From Polytrichum commune (taxonomy: Eukaryota > Streptophyta > Polytrichopsida > Polytrichales > Polytrichaceae), in NCBI GenBank assembly GCA_950295325.1, contig OX485803.1:15810001-15874000 (forward strand): a stretch of 64,000 nucleotides of DNA, read 5' to 3'. Below the pieces are notes generated by a model, which saw only the letters and a list, made by a program, of their open reading frames with translations, was not told where the DNA came from and did no database searches. Made by a program: the position numbers and the translations under genes. The stretch's first letter is position 1. Each line of letters opens with the position of its first letter. Positions 21,433-34,461 of this stretch are shown here, piece by piece.

Positions 21433-23327
21433 TTAAATAGATTTTTGCGAAGAAAAACATGGCAAGGCCACATACCTTAGTTTATGACATGGGTGCATAA
21501 TTGCATTACATACGTTTGACCCGGCATTTGTGCGGGTGGTGGTGTGTCTCACTCATCTTGTTGTAGTTGCTGTGTTATTTCAATGTGATGAGATATGGCT
21601 TTCGGCTATAAATTACATATGTCATTCTTCCAATTCTCACCATGCGCTATATATCGCACGTGTTACACATGTCTATGATGTGAGTGTTCTCCCTCTTTAA
21701 CAAGACACACTTGGTCACGTAAGAAAGTGATGTATTATTCAAATGTTGTATACGACGTTTTGGTCTCAAATGTCGTACTACCAAGGTTTTCCAAAAGAAA
21801 ATGGTCTATTTCAATAACATAAAAGATGATGTCATTTTGTGTACATGATGATGATACATAAGTATAAGAGAGCATTTGTATCGAAGAATTATGCTCACAC
21901 TGCTCTCCAATGTTCCCCAAGGTTGCCCATTTCTTACAATGTTCCCTAAGGTTCCCATGTATGTTTCAAAGTACTAATCACATATGAACCTTGGAATACA
22001 TGTGGGTCCCATCACTAATGCACATTAATCACCTTTATTGTACGACAAATTGACCCTGAACATGTCGTATTACGAGTGTCGTAGTTGTACTATGCAGGTG
22101 AAACAACACTAGAAATTTTGGTCGATAGGAAATGCGTTGTATAGTCAAAGCGTCGAATAATCAAGTGTTGTAGTATGGAGGTGAGACTGTACCGTGAAGG
22201 GCTCTCTATTCCGCCATAATTTTTTATATTTATTTTCTCAAATTTTACCATGTCTCAATCCTATGTGGTTGGTTGAGACCGTCTTGAACCCCATTTGGAA
22301 ATTACATTGCGGAAGCACTTAAAGATGAAATAGAGCTCCCTCTATGGTAACCTTGGTTCCTCTTTCATCCTCACAAGCCGGTTGGAGGAACAAGAGTAGC
22401 TCTGATATGGTTGGATTATTTTGTAGGGTAAGGTGCAGGCTTGAGGCTTAGTTGAGCCCACACCCACCACAATTGGTTATTCTCAATGGCTTGTCAACTT
22501 CATGCACACAACATTTTTGCGTAACCGATTTTATTTGAGAGTGTAACCAATAACAAAGGATATTGACACATATGATAGTTTTTTTCCTTGGAACTTTTGA
22601 TGATACACCGTTCTTACTTATAGAAAGTAACTATACAGCTACAAAACAAAGTTTAAATTATGTCAATCAGATTTTTGAGATAATCATCGTTTTATAATGC
22701 CCATATACATATTGCAATCTTCATTCTAAGCACCCACCTTGACATTGGTGTATTCCGCATCCTAACATTTATGCAATGGGGGTATTGTCATGGATGGTTG
22801 AAATTTGGACGAAGAATCGCTTACTAAGTGACAATCATTGCAGCATTGGAAATCTTTAAATGCCTGAAATAAATTACAATGAATGACAATTAATGTTAGG
22901 GTTTACATTTAGTGTGGGCGACGCTGCACATGCGGTTTACAGTTTTGTATTGAGCAAGACAAGACAAATGGAATTGGTGACACTGGATACAAGATTCAAG
23001 TACCTGGACTTTCTAGTTCTCAGACCCACCAGGCCTCCAACAGTCTCATGCATGGCCACTGATGCAGAGCTTTAAGTTAACACACACTTAACCCCTAAAA
23101 GCTTTCAGCATGTTCATACTAATTGAGTATTCCTCTTCATACTGGATGATGTGAAATCCTCATCTAACTCTTTTCAAGTGACAAATTGTGTGGGTGTCAA
23201 GAAGAATAACCTTGCAAGACAACACGCTATCACTTCCTACCACAAAGCCACATCGCAATCAGTATTCATATTGTACAATTTCAAGGTACTTTGTGTACGA
23301 GAGGGCCAAATCAGGCTAAAAAAGCAT
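21433..23327. other. Intergenic DNA, nothing recognised
   Basis: No gene or classifiable repeat identified; open frames are at most about 61 codons. Confidence 0.4.
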
Positions 23328-23330
23328 TTA

Positions 23331-23731
23331 GGGCCGCTTTACACCTTAGGGCCAAGAAGCTAGGCCGATTCAATAAATCTAGCATAATCCAATGGATCTA
23401 GCATAATCTAGCATAGAGTTGTTCATATTTCCACATAATTCAATGGATATAGTTCGTTGAAAAAAAACATATTTTATTAAAACAAATTTGTTGAAATGTG
23501 ACATCGGTCCCGAGGCCAAGAATTGGCCCTCCATTTTGGGTGCACCCAATTCAACGAGCTCGGGCCATGTCATACATGCATTTTTGGATTAAAAAAACCG
23601 TACCACCAAATCAGCCCAACCTCTTGGTGTAAAGGAGTGGGGGCCAATTTCAGCCTTTTGACCAATCACAAGTGAGGATTTCAAGCCTCTTACACAACGA
23701 ATCGACCTGGCCTCTAGGTGTAAAGCGGCTC
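23331..23731. mobile_element. PIF/Harbinger-like MITE, 401 bp, TTA target duplication
   Basis: Terminal repeats GGGCCGCTTTACACCTTAGG and (reverse complement of the right end) GAGCCGCTTTACACCTAGAG, both continuing into GGCC and a CGATTC motif. Flanked by TTA on both sides (23328-23330 and 23732-23734), the 3-bp TWA duplication typical of PIF/Harbinger. No transposase encoded. Confidence 0.8.
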
Positions 23732-23794
23732 TTAGTTTCCACAGATTCAGAAATCTTCACAATTTGAGGCTCATGACTTACCACATGCCCACCG

Positions 23795-23872
23795 CAATAA
23801 TATACAACGTCGGACAATCGATGTGAATTTGAGCCTATTGGCGGCCCTACTAGTGTTCAAGATTGAAGTCTT
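23795..23872 (-). mobile_element. SINE 3' fragment
   Basis: Contains ACGTCGGACAATCGATGTGA and ATTTGAGCCTATTGGCGGCC, matching the 3' part of the 37470-37730 SINE in the same orientation. The 5' two-thirds is missing. Confidence 0.55.
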
Positions 23873-24235
23873 CAATGCCTTTCAAACACGGTTTGGCCCT
23901 TCAAAATATACCTCTCTCAAAACAACCCTTCAAAACGCAACCCCAAATTGAAAATGAAGACGTCACTTGAAGTCCTCAATGTAATCTGCCCACCATAAGA
24001 ACCAACAAGCATAGGGCATCATCACTACAAGAAGTGGAGTTAGATGGTTGATTCTTAATTCTTCACACTGTACTAGAAACGTGTACCATATAATTCATGC
24101 ACAAGTTTGATATGAGTTTTATATTTCATTTCTATATTCTTAAATTGGCGTCTTGGATTTGAACCAACCCTTCCACTAAAGGGATGAAATTTGGGAGCCC
24201 TTCAAAATGAAACTCATATGAGGGCTTCAATTTTG

Positions 24236-24389
24236 AACATTGGGCCCTACCTTGCTCAAGGATCCCCTTGGTGCAGGGTGGGACTTACTGCCTCTCTTGT
24301 GGTGGGTGGGCTGTTGGTTTTCCCATCAAGTAGAGAGAAGATTTCAAAGCCGGGAATCAAACCGCCAACCCCTCTATCCCACTGCACAG
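24236..24389 (-). mobile_element. SINE fragment of the same tRNA-derived family
   Basis: Matches the 37470-37730 copy from the B-box region (GGGAATCAAACCGCCAACC on the plus strand, which is GGTTTGATTCCC reversed) through CCTACCTTGCTCAAG. The tRNA-like head upstream of the B box is cut off. An (AAC)n run follows at 24394-24421. Confidence 0.6.
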
Positions 24390-24391
24390 TT

Positions 24392-24393
<2 letters not shown>

Positions 24394-24421
<28 letters not shown>
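24394..24421. repeat. (AAC)n microsatellite
   Basis: About nine uninterrupted AAC units abutting the SINE fragment. Confidence 0.9.
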
Positions 24422-24422
<1 letters not shown>

Positions 24423-24499
24423 AGGCAACATTTGAACTTTTTAGCTAGATTGAAGAAAAGGTTGAAAATACTTGGCAAGTTTTCTCATAGCTAGGGTCA

Positions 24500-24748
24500 T
24501 GGGGAGAGGGGGAATTATTGTATATGAGCGGCGTTACCTCTCATCCCTCCAACAAAAAAACTTGACCTCAAGTTTTTGTTTGTTGTTGGTTCATCTCAAT
24601 GACCTCGAGTACACTAAATCGAAGTCTTTGAAATCAATTCTGGTATCAAATTAGCTAAAATAAACAACTTTGGGGTTGCATACTATTTCAAGGCTTTTAT
24701 GTTGGATGAAGAAGAGGTGCGCTCATATACAATAAATCCCTCTCTCCA
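24500..24748. mobile_element. MITE with about 50-bp terminal repeats (ATTGTATATGAGCG family)
   Basis: Left end TGGGGAGAGGGGGAATTATT then GTATATGAGCG; the right end reversed reads TGGAGAGAGGGATTTATTG then TATATGAGCG. GGTCA stands on both sides (before 24500 and after 24748). A related copy spans 52051-52628. No coding content. Confidence 0.7.
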
Positions 24749-27030
24749 GGTCATCTATTACTCCGAGGTCTCAAGGTGTTGGGATTTTGGGGTCTCAAGA
24801 ACATCAAGATAAGTAGGCGTTCAAACAACACCCTCGGATACTTTGCATAGTTTGGGAGAATAATGAGGAGAGAGAAAATTTGATAAAAAGATGGTTTTGC
24901 AAATATGTGTTGAACTTATGAATTTTTGTTAAAAAAATTACGGGTTAGGAGGTGATCTTCATGCCTTTAGAAAGAGCACAAGAAACTCTATAATATAAGG
25001 TAGAAGTTAAAGAAGTTTACTAGGAATTTATGCAGAAATGAAGTGCGAGAAAATGTTAGGTGGAATATATTTGTAAAACATAAATTTTACATTCTATTTG
25101 AATCTACATTAGGCGCAATTAAATTGTCCATAAGTAATTTATATATAACATAAGACACTTTAAATATGTTAATTTACTTCTTCTTCTTTGTAAAATACCG
25201 TAACAAAACTTAGAATGATTAGTTGTTTTTTTGGAAGATGAGTGTGTATAGAGGGTAAGTTATGTTAAAGAAATAAGGGGGTTTTATTGAAGCATGAATG
25301 AAACTTCAATCATTGTGGATGTGATTTAGTTTAATGTGGATGAAAATTGGTTTGTTGTGGATGAAAGAAGGAAAAAGGTTCTTTTGGGATTAGAAGCATG
25401 TTGAGCTAAATTTATCTTTCTATTGTCATTTTGCATGACTCCCTTAGCCACATAATCACGCCATCTTCATATTGTTCAAACATTTTGTCATTTTGCTATG
25501 TTTCCTTAGGTGACAAACATCAACAAACAAGGAACTCCACACCAATACCACGAGGAAAAAAAATCAAACCCTTTTTTTTAAATAAAATAAGATGAAATTT
25601 ATTGCATAATTTTTTAATTTCTAATTACCTATAGGGTGAAGGAAAATGGTGATAAATAGGATTATTTCATAAATATAGAGTCCAAAAAACTCAAATTTTT
25701 CTCAAGACAAATAGCCCCTAAACAAATACTTGGTTCTTGCACATGTATGCCAAATTTCTACATAGGTGCCTTCCTAGGTAGAAGTGCTTATTAGTTAGAA
25801 GTGCTTCCCATTACATGCCTCATTTCCAACACCTATTTTGACCCCTTTCTAGGAAACTACCATTCATTAGTGGTTAGCACCCCCCCCCCATGCAATTATT
25901 TAAGTCTTGTTAGAGTTTGTGATGGATGAAAAGAGACTCCATTACTAACCATATTATTTTCTACCATCTAAATTTAGGAAATTGGTACGGACTTCAATTA
26001 CTTTTGCACTGCAAATCCAAATATTTTGACTTAAGTGGTTCTGGTCCCACTTTATGGTGGGCTTGAAATCTTTGTTGTTGTGTGGGCTAGTGCAAAGTAG
26101 GTGGTTGAATTGATCAAATCAACTCAGATTCTTTTTCACTACATCACCCAAACCTTGCTCATCCAATGTTTTCATAATGAACATTATCAATGTATATGAA
26201 ACTCCATTAGCATCGTGGATAGCAAGAAACTACATCCATATTTGACTTAGTTTCTACAACATTGGAAGACGCGTAATGCCATATTAGGTATTAAGTGAGT
26301 ATGGTGAGGCTTACCCCTTTATGCACAACTTGGGCACACACGATTGTTTTTTTGAAGGGCATGCATTTGCTTCATCAGGCCTAATACATGTGGTCTCAGC
26401 TACCAGAGCCCATTATGCCTTGCACCTGCTTATGTGAGTGAAAAAAATTCAAATGAGGCTATTATCGTTGAACATTCTTGTTCAAATTATATTATGTTAA
26501 CGTGCTCTTATTCATGTGATAGTAATGTCGTTGTGATCATAACTTAATTAATGATCGAAATAATTGTTGGATGGTTTTTTCGGGCTAGGTAAGAGACCGC
26601 AATGCTCAAAGTCTAGTCAAGATGTCTATCATAGGTACTTCCACTTTGAACTAATTGTTTGTGAAAAGCAAGCAAGATTTATAAACGATTTCATCCGTGT
26701 CTTGAACCTCCAATGTTATATAATGTGAGTCGGTAAATAACATGCATCCGCAATTTCCCCTCCGACCCTTGTAGTGTGGGTTCCTTGTTATTAGTGTTGC
26801 ACCCAATATTTTACCATAATTAGTGTAGCTAGTTTGCATAGTATTGGCTATGTAATTGTGGCCACTATTCTGAGACACCACCCAAAAGGAGTTGGAACCA
26901 AGCTCCGAAGATTCCAAGGTCCAAAGATGTGCATTGACCGCAGGCCAAAGGGTCGGTTTCCATACTTTTGAGTCCTTCAAGTAAAACCTTTTACAATACT
27001 TTTATTGCTCAACGTATGTATAGGGGAGAC
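24749..27030. other. AT-rich intergenic DNA, no gene accepted
   Basis: Contains a 10-bp C tract (25880-25889). A minus-strand open frame of 109 codons (26980-26651) is the longest here; it shows no domain I recognise, no Kozak-type context and no neighbouring exon. Confidence 0.35.
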
Positions 27031-27035
27031 ATCAC

Positions 27036-27366
27036 ATGTTCGGAAACGCCGGTTTCGGAACGTTGGAGTTTGTGAAGGTAAATGAATTTCGACCTTGACA
27101 TGTGCCTAACTTTGAGGAGCTTGATTTTAAGGTTGATCCCTCTTTTTTTTTTGGTTAAATCTGTACTTTCCAACTCCAATAAGCAAGGAGGTTTTTAAAC
27201 CTCGCAAAACCGCCATCTTCGATCATAGTTGCAAACTGATGTTTATAGTCAATAAAAGAGGGGGCAGCCTTGAAACCGAGCTCCTCGAAACTGGGCACAT
27301 GTCAAGGCCGAAATTATTTTACTTTGGCCTACCAAACATCGTTTCAAAACCGGCATTTTCGAATGT
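27036..27366. mobile_element. Foldback MITE with arms of about 110 bp
   Basis: Left arm 27038-27144 (GTTCGGAAACGCCGGTTTCG; GACCTTGACATGTGCC; GAGGAGCTTGATTTTAAGG) pairs with right arm 27258-27366 reversed (ATTCGAAAATGCCGGTTTTG; GGCCTTGACATGTGCC; GAGGAGCTCGGTTTCAAGG). Spacer about 115 bp. Family not seen elsewhere in the window. Confidence 0.7.
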
Positions 27367-27384
27367 GTGTAGCCTCCACATGTG

Positions 27385-27745
27385 CGACTCTCCTTGATCG
27401 GACACCTATATTTTAATGATATATGACAATGCTTATAAGACAAACATGTGTTTTGATGAGGGTGGACTATGTGCTTAAAAAAAAAAACCATTCTAAGTTT
27501 GATTGTTAACACAATCGAGCAGTCTTATGTGAAGTGTTCTCGAAATACTTTTCACTTTGAACTTCTATGATATTCGCATCTGAACCTTAATTCTAAAACT
27601 TGAAGTGACAGCTTTTTCTGATGATGTCATTCACGATTGCAATTTTTAGCAAGATGAGACAATTCCTGATCCAATCCAACGGCCAAGATTGTCCGTGAAG
27701 TTGGAAGCGCCCACCGTAGGGCCACACACCTTATTGGTCTCAAGA
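27385..27745. mobile_element. Arm of the TAAGGTA foldback superfamily
   Basis: Runs CTTGATCGGACACCTATATT, ATGATATATGACAATGC, ACAAACATGTGTTTTGATGA, and later GATGAGACAATTCCTGATCC and GGGCCACACACCTTATTGG. Collinear with 17630-17965. Confidence 0.45.
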
Positions 27746-30700
27746 CACACCGATGTTGCAAACGGTGAGGAGATCACGTGTTTGACCCATGTTTTGGGAC
27801 TATGTGTTTCTTTGTAACTTATGCGACGAGGGTGTTGCTCGTTTGATGACAATCATGCTTCTTTAAATTTAAGATAGACGAGTCGTTGGGAGGTGAAGAG
27901 GAAGAGGAGGCGAGATATATTTGTTAACGGTTGGTAGCAGATGAGCCGATATTGTTTTGATTGCTATTTGCACGAGTTTCAATTCCATCTTTATGTTGTA
28001 CTTTGCTTCGGGTGGTTCAAAAGTTTAAACCCACAAGGTAACCGACCCAAAAGATGCCACGCCGATGTGGCATGCAACGGCCTTCTAAAGTGAAGCACGC
28101 TTTGGTGCGGACTCCAAAATGTATGAATAACTACGGGCATCGTGGTTCCTTATCATTGGTGCCCTTCCACTTCCATAGATGGTTTTATGATTTAGTATAA
28201 TAATAGACTTCAAACCCATCAAGTGGAAACGAGCAAGTGGCAAGGAACGTCGACTCCTACAGTGAATTGAGGTGACAATCTTCAGACTCGTTCTTAACTT
28301 CAATGGGTCTGAGTGTTGTTTGTGATTTCTACTGCATAATTCTATGTGGAATCCTGCTTATATCATATTCAAAGGAAAATGTGCTACCTACAAGAGGGGA
28401 ATAGCAAGGGGCCTTGTGACCAATTCTTGGAAATATCACAACTCTATGAAGTTGAGTAATGTAATGAAAGTTGTAGCCCTGGCCCTTGTGAGATATGTGG
28501 TCCTTAGTGTGTCTCCTGCTAATAGTGTCACGTGTTTTTCATCCCTAAAGTATTAGCAAGTGAGCGTGATAGGTGCATTAAAAGCCATTGCCGTAGTGTG
28601 CTTCATGCTTCGGCTTTTAATAATTAACAACTCTTGAGATTTTGGCACACAAGGGTCGTTTATTGCTTGAGACCTGTTTGGATTCCATATGGAATATAAA
28701 TTTTGGCATCCAAAAAGGTGAACTAGGAAGCACCTTACAATAATCATATGCAACATTGAGTACAAAACAACGCCACTTGGACCAATCATAGTGGTAGTGT
28801 AAGAAGGATGTAAGAAGGGCTTAAGAAGGGCACCAATTTTGGCCAATCACAATGTTTAATCTAGGATATGCTCATACCACAAGATGATGTAAGCATTAGT
28901 TAACAAACAATACCCTCATTTAATGCAAGACTCTCATGTGTTATAAGGTTGATTTTGTGGTAGTTCTTACCAAAAAATCCAATATATAGTGGGACCCCCC
29001 ATGTGATGCCAAAAGACCCGATACTTCGTTTTACTTTGATGATTTATTGGGTCCACAAATTTTTTTCTTTTTTGATGGACATGATACTAACCCATTTGTA
29101 AACCTAGACATTTTCTTGTACTTTTCTAAATGTGAAGAGATGAAGAAGCAACAAAAACCCTAAGGGCATTCTTTTGAGGACCACTTAACTTAGTCTTTGA
29201 TTTATCAATGGTCTAATATGGATGGTCGGTCTTTAAATAAAAGTGATGTGTTCCTTCTAATTAAAATTTAGATATTAAATTTGAAATGATTAATTATTCT
29301 AGGTTTTCAAATCACAATATTATATGCATTATAATCTATACATTCATCATGATGGACAATGACGATTAAATTATGTACTAGATAATAGCCATCAAGAAAC
29401 AAGGTTGAGTGGCAAATGGATATTAGTCGTGTCCACCCCATGGCCATATTAGTTTGTTAGTATATCAATACTTCATACCATGGCCTCCATATCTCCTCAG
29501 TTTAGGCTACAGTCACTTATTCCATCAGGGAGTCCCTTCTCCATCCTTGGTGTATAATATGGTACTCCCTCTCATAATACCATCCTATTCCTTTGACAAT
29601 GAATCATCGCCACCAATGATAGCGTCAAAGGAACAATGCTACACTCTAAATCTCGTCTTCTTATATTAATGTTCATTCAATTGTCACATGTGCGAATAAC
29701 ACACTTTATCTCTCATCTATCTATGTGTAATCTCTCTCAACTCTCTTGCCTATAGGCTATTACTCTACGGCTATGGCCTTAGCAGATTTAACAAAAAAAT
29801 GTCCTCATCTTTACTTGATAGCCAAGTAATCTCTTTGGGGCTTTAAGCAATCATAACCTCGAAAACTCACTAAGTCATCCTAGAATGTCTTTCATCTACT
29901 TTAACATTTATAAATTAAGTATGTTCTTACTTGATACAAGGTTGTAGCCAACAAAATTGTATTACAACCGTCATCTAATGTAATTTCCATCAGAAAAAAG
30001 TAATGTGTATCATTTTTGAAGTTTGTAACAATTTGTTGGACCCTGTGACAATTTTGATTGGGTTGAGTGTGTTTGAATGTATAGTTCACCCTAAAAAAAC
30101 TTTAGGTGGAGAGCCTAATCTCTTGAAGGAACTACAAACGAACTATCTTATCATGCATTTCCAAGATCAAAATGCATGTATACAAATGTGGTCATGATAT
30201 TTGCCCTAATTTGCAAAGGGGCCCAAAACTAAAATGTGGCAAAATTCACGGAGACCTTCAATAACAGAACGCTCAATAGGTAATATAAACATACAACACC
30301 GTACCAATTGGGTAGGTGTTGACACAAGATCTACATCCATACTTTGTAAAGGAATCCCTCTTGTAAATCATATAGAAGTTTGTCTTGCAAGATCTAAGCA
30401 AGTTATTTGCTTCCGGACAAGATGCTTGCAATAGTAACTAAATATATAGTAATGTGTAGGTGTCGTATTTGTCATTGGCTATATCTTGGACCATCTTTGG
30501 GTGGTGCCATAAATTCTCCATCAATTATTTCTTGCATACAATCTTTCTAAGCCACCACTACATGGATCATATGACCTTAACATTGATTCTCTTTCACTAG
30601 CCACTTTTATGATCTATCGTGATAGTGGAGTTATATTCATATTCAAAGATATCGACACCATAAAGTGGAAGAAAACAAGTGATTAGACCCCACAACTCCC

Positions 30701-31639
30701 ATTAATGCATCATCATGATGGTAGTAGACATAATATTCTTTTTGTATTGCATTGAATGTCTCAAAATTGCATGTTGTGTTCAATAAAATTGGACAAATGT
30801 ATGTGGTCAATGGTCATCGATCACATTCAAGTATGAAACATCCATTGCATTGAAGATTAGGAAATAGATTCAATTGCGACGATCAATAAGTGTCAAGCAC
30901 TCCTCGAGGTTTGAAGATTCTATGACCGCATGGGACCAAGTTATTGAAGTGCATCGAATACATAGCATAACATTATTCAGCCGTTGTGGATTGGTTCCGC
31001 AACTGTGTAATATGCCAATTATATTCTATGGGTCCCCAAACAAAGTAAGAATATATATTTTATTATTCATACATTCATCAAGCTTACACTTGGAAATATG
31101 GGTGGAGTTCATCCCAGTATTATACATTAAAAATGTTATTCATAATAGCATTATAATTGAAAATACCACCAATATTCACAATATTCATAGTGGTGTTAGT
31201 TTCTTCCTACTCTCTAAATTTCTTCTTATGAAGATAAGATAGTGGAAACCCTTATCATAGCTAAATATATAATAGAACACAACCATGCATCTAAATAATG
31301 TTTTGAAGTTAGAAGTTGCATTCAAAATATGCTTTTATGTAATTTAAAAGAGCATAAATTTTTTCATCAATTGTAGAGAGATCCTTGCATTAAGGTTTGG
31401 ATAATATCAACTTATGTGTTGGATATTGATTTCACTTAATGTCCTCCTATGAATGGTGACAATAGCGTTACTTCTTGGATGGGTTGGTTCTCAAGGAAAA
31501 GATAGATAGATAGAAACTCCGGTCCTCTTTCGAGGCCGGCGTGAATAGAGTGTCTGTTCGTCTTGTCAATGGGTCAGTACCCGCCGGTATCAAGGAAAAC
31601 TTTTATGTGAGAGATACACTATCATTTTTTTTAAGTTGT
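27746..31639. other. AT-rich intergenic DNA, nothing recognised
   Basis: Nearly 3.9 kb without a recognisable gene, RNA or classified repeat. The longest frame is 122 codons (30874-31242, plus), AT-driven and without domain signals. Confidence 0.35.
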
Positions 31640-32460
31640 TGATTGTAATTGTGCACATTTAAGGATATTAAGGTCATTTGAATATTAGGGGACCTAATTT
31701 CAAATTGTTGGGTGCAATTGTACACATTTGAGGGTAGTAAGGTCATTTGAGTTGTAGAGGGTTTTGTTTGAGGGTGCAAATGCACATTTGAGTTGAAGAG
31801 GACTTGATTTAAGTAGTTCGAGGATGCAACTGCATATTATAATTGAAAACGGCCTAATTTGAAGGTGCAAAGACACATTTGAGAGAAGGAGGGCTCATTT
31901 GAGTTTAAAAGAAGTTGACTTCAGTGGATTGAGGATGCAAAAGCACATTTGAGACCTAAAAGGTTTTTTTTGAATGGATTTAGATGCAACGGCATATTTG
32001 AGTGAAAAAAGGCTTTGTTGAGTTCAAAAGAATTTGACTTGAATGAATTGAGGGTGTAAAGGCATGTTTGGGACCAAGAGCACTTATTTAAGTCAAAAGG
32101 ATTTGACTTGACTGGGTCGAGGGTGCAAAAGCATTTTTGAGAGAAAGAAGCTCACATAATTCAAAAGCACGTGACTTATGTAGATTGAAGGTTCAAAGGT
32201 ACATTTAAGAGCAAAATCACACGATTTCAATGGATTGAGATATAAGGACACATTTGAGAGCAAAAAGGCATGATTTGAATGGATTGAGATACAAGGACAC
32301 ATTTGAGAGAGAAAAAAATCATAATTTGAGTGGATGAAGGTGAAAAAACATATTTTAAAATAACAAAAACCTTATTTAAGTGCATTGAGGTGTAAGGGCA
32401 CATTTGAGTCCAATAGGAGTTCATTTAGTTTAAGAGGGGTTGATTAAGGCTTGTGAAGCC
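31640..32460. repeat. Degenerate minisatellite, unit about 48-68 bp
   Basis: About a dozen diverged direct units, each with GGTGCAAAGGCACATTTGAG near its start and a version of GATTTGAATGGATTGA near its end. The best-conserved pair is at about 32230-32325 (AAGGACACATTTGAGAG twice, 49-50 bp apart). It ends just before a Ty1/copia gag-like segment. Confidence 0.75.
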
Positions 32461-32529
32461 ATTGAGTGCATATAATCGTATAGAAGGGTTCGATTTGAAT
32501 GATTAGAGATTATATCTCCAATATTTGAA

Positions 32530-34000
32530 CGTAGGATGGCATCACTTGAGGGTGAGGGTGTTAGAGTCATTGATAAGTTCAATGGAGAGAACTTCAAACT
32601 TTGGAAGTTAAAACTGAAGATGAGAACCAACTTTCGTGGACCTTTGGGGCATTGTAGACAAATCCAAGGAAACTCCACCTTCCAACGCAAATCCCAAAGT
32701 AAAGAAAGAATACTAAAGATGTGTCAAGAAGACTTGCTATATATCTACTTGCACATTACTTGCACCGTCTTCTAATATATGTAGAGTTTTCTTGGAAAAA
32801 AACCTGTTTGGATCTATAGAACAATGTGTTTTTCAAATGTTTATGATTTTTTCTTCTGCAAAATACAAAGTTATTATATAGTTTTGAATCACTTTTGCTT
32901 AAATCTTTGTAAAATTATAGAGTTGTGTACATGACCGTGCTTGCGCCCATGATGACTACTTATTTGCAACGCAACGTAGAACACATTGGAAGACCATGTG
33001 TAAATGTATAATGGATTCAAGAGCAATAGAACACATGACTTACCATAGGGTGACATTTGACATATACAAGGTAATTGCTCAACACTGTGTCTATTTGGGT
33101 GACAACAACATTGTGGAGAAGAAATCAGAATGTGTTCCATATTAGTTGAGGTGATGGTTAAAGGCGAAATAAAAAGAACTCGTATCAAGATACCCTCTAT
33201 ATACCCAGGTTACAAGGAAATTTGTTCTAGGTAAGCAAGTTTTTGTCAAATGGGTTAAAAATGCAATTCAACCTAAATGAATGTATTGTGAGAGGTCCAA
33301 TGGCCTTATGAACTAAAATGAGCCAATTGGTCCGCTCAATTTAATGAAGAGAACATGATGGGAACGTAATGATTGCTAGTTGGTACGAGAGAATACCCGT
33401 TGAGGGTTCTTAAAATACACTCAACCATTCCAATACACCCACACATGTTTATAAAACCATGCAAATAATCAATTGTAATACGGAAGATCTCATCAATTTT
33501 GACAAAATGATTGTCTCATAATGGCCCAATTGGCTTATTTTAGTTGGTAAGGCCATTCCAGATGGAGAGATGATTGTTATGGAACTACATGAAGGCAATT
33601 TGTATGAAATAAAATTTACCAAGATGCATGAAGTGGATGCCGCCGATTTGATACAATTATGGAAGACATACGGTGTGCTTGAGCTTCAATATTGTCTAGT
33701 TGGGGATTAAAATGTGAAGAATGTTTACGTACTTCAAAGCATGAACATCGATATTACCCTTTCCCCACATCTTCATTGGTTTGTGAAACATGCATTGAGG
33801 ATAAATATCACAGAACAACATTTTCCAACGATGGAGATTGTGCATTCGGACGTGTGTGGATCTATGAGAGATGTTATATTGATGGTGGATAGTACAAGTA
33901 CTGGGAGTGATTTAGGAATGAGTTCAAGTAAGAGAAATGAGCTTCCCATGGCGGTTGAGGTGGACTTCAAAATCACCTTTGTCTGATCTTGGTGAGAATA
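32530..34000 (+). mobile_element. Ty1/copia retrotransposon fossil, broken
   Basis: Two parts of a copia-type polyprotein are recognisable in order on the plus strand: a gag start at 32536-32720 with KFNGENFKLWKLKLKM, typical of the plant copia gag N-terminus, and a pre-integrase/integrase region at about 33560-33890 ending in a VHSDVCG motif. Reverse transcriptase and RNase H are not visible and no long terminal repeat pair could be matched. The copy is clearly broken, with several interruptions, and looks old. Confidence 0.7.
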
Positions 34001-34461
34001 TTGAGGAGCGTGAGGAGTAAGTGGGCAATGGGAGTACAAAGTGTGATAGTCTTCTAATATTTTGTTATACCCACCTCTTTGAGGTGCACTTGAGACAAAA
34101 TCTGGTAGACCATTAAACATTATCCATTGCATGCAATATAAGACTTTGTGAAGGATTTCATCCATTTGAGCATTCTTGGTTTCTTAGGCCCTCAAGCTCT
34201 AGTATAAAGTGAATTGGGAAGATCCACTAAGATATTATTGATTTTTATGATCACATCCATTTTTATGGTACTATCTTCTATATGTTTGGAGAATCGTTAA
34301 TTAGCATGGGGTGGTATTTTTTTGAAAAAACCCAAGATTAAAAAAACACTAAAAAAATCCACATTAGCGGAGGCCCACTAATATGTCACTTTATCTATAG
34401 AAGAAAAAAAACATATACAAGTGGACCCAATGCCCTAAAAAACCTCCTCGTGGTTGGCCTC

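Noticed and set aside
26651-26980. 109-codon minus-strand frame
   Set aside because: No domain, no conserved motif and no exon context; kept only as a note in the intergenic entry.
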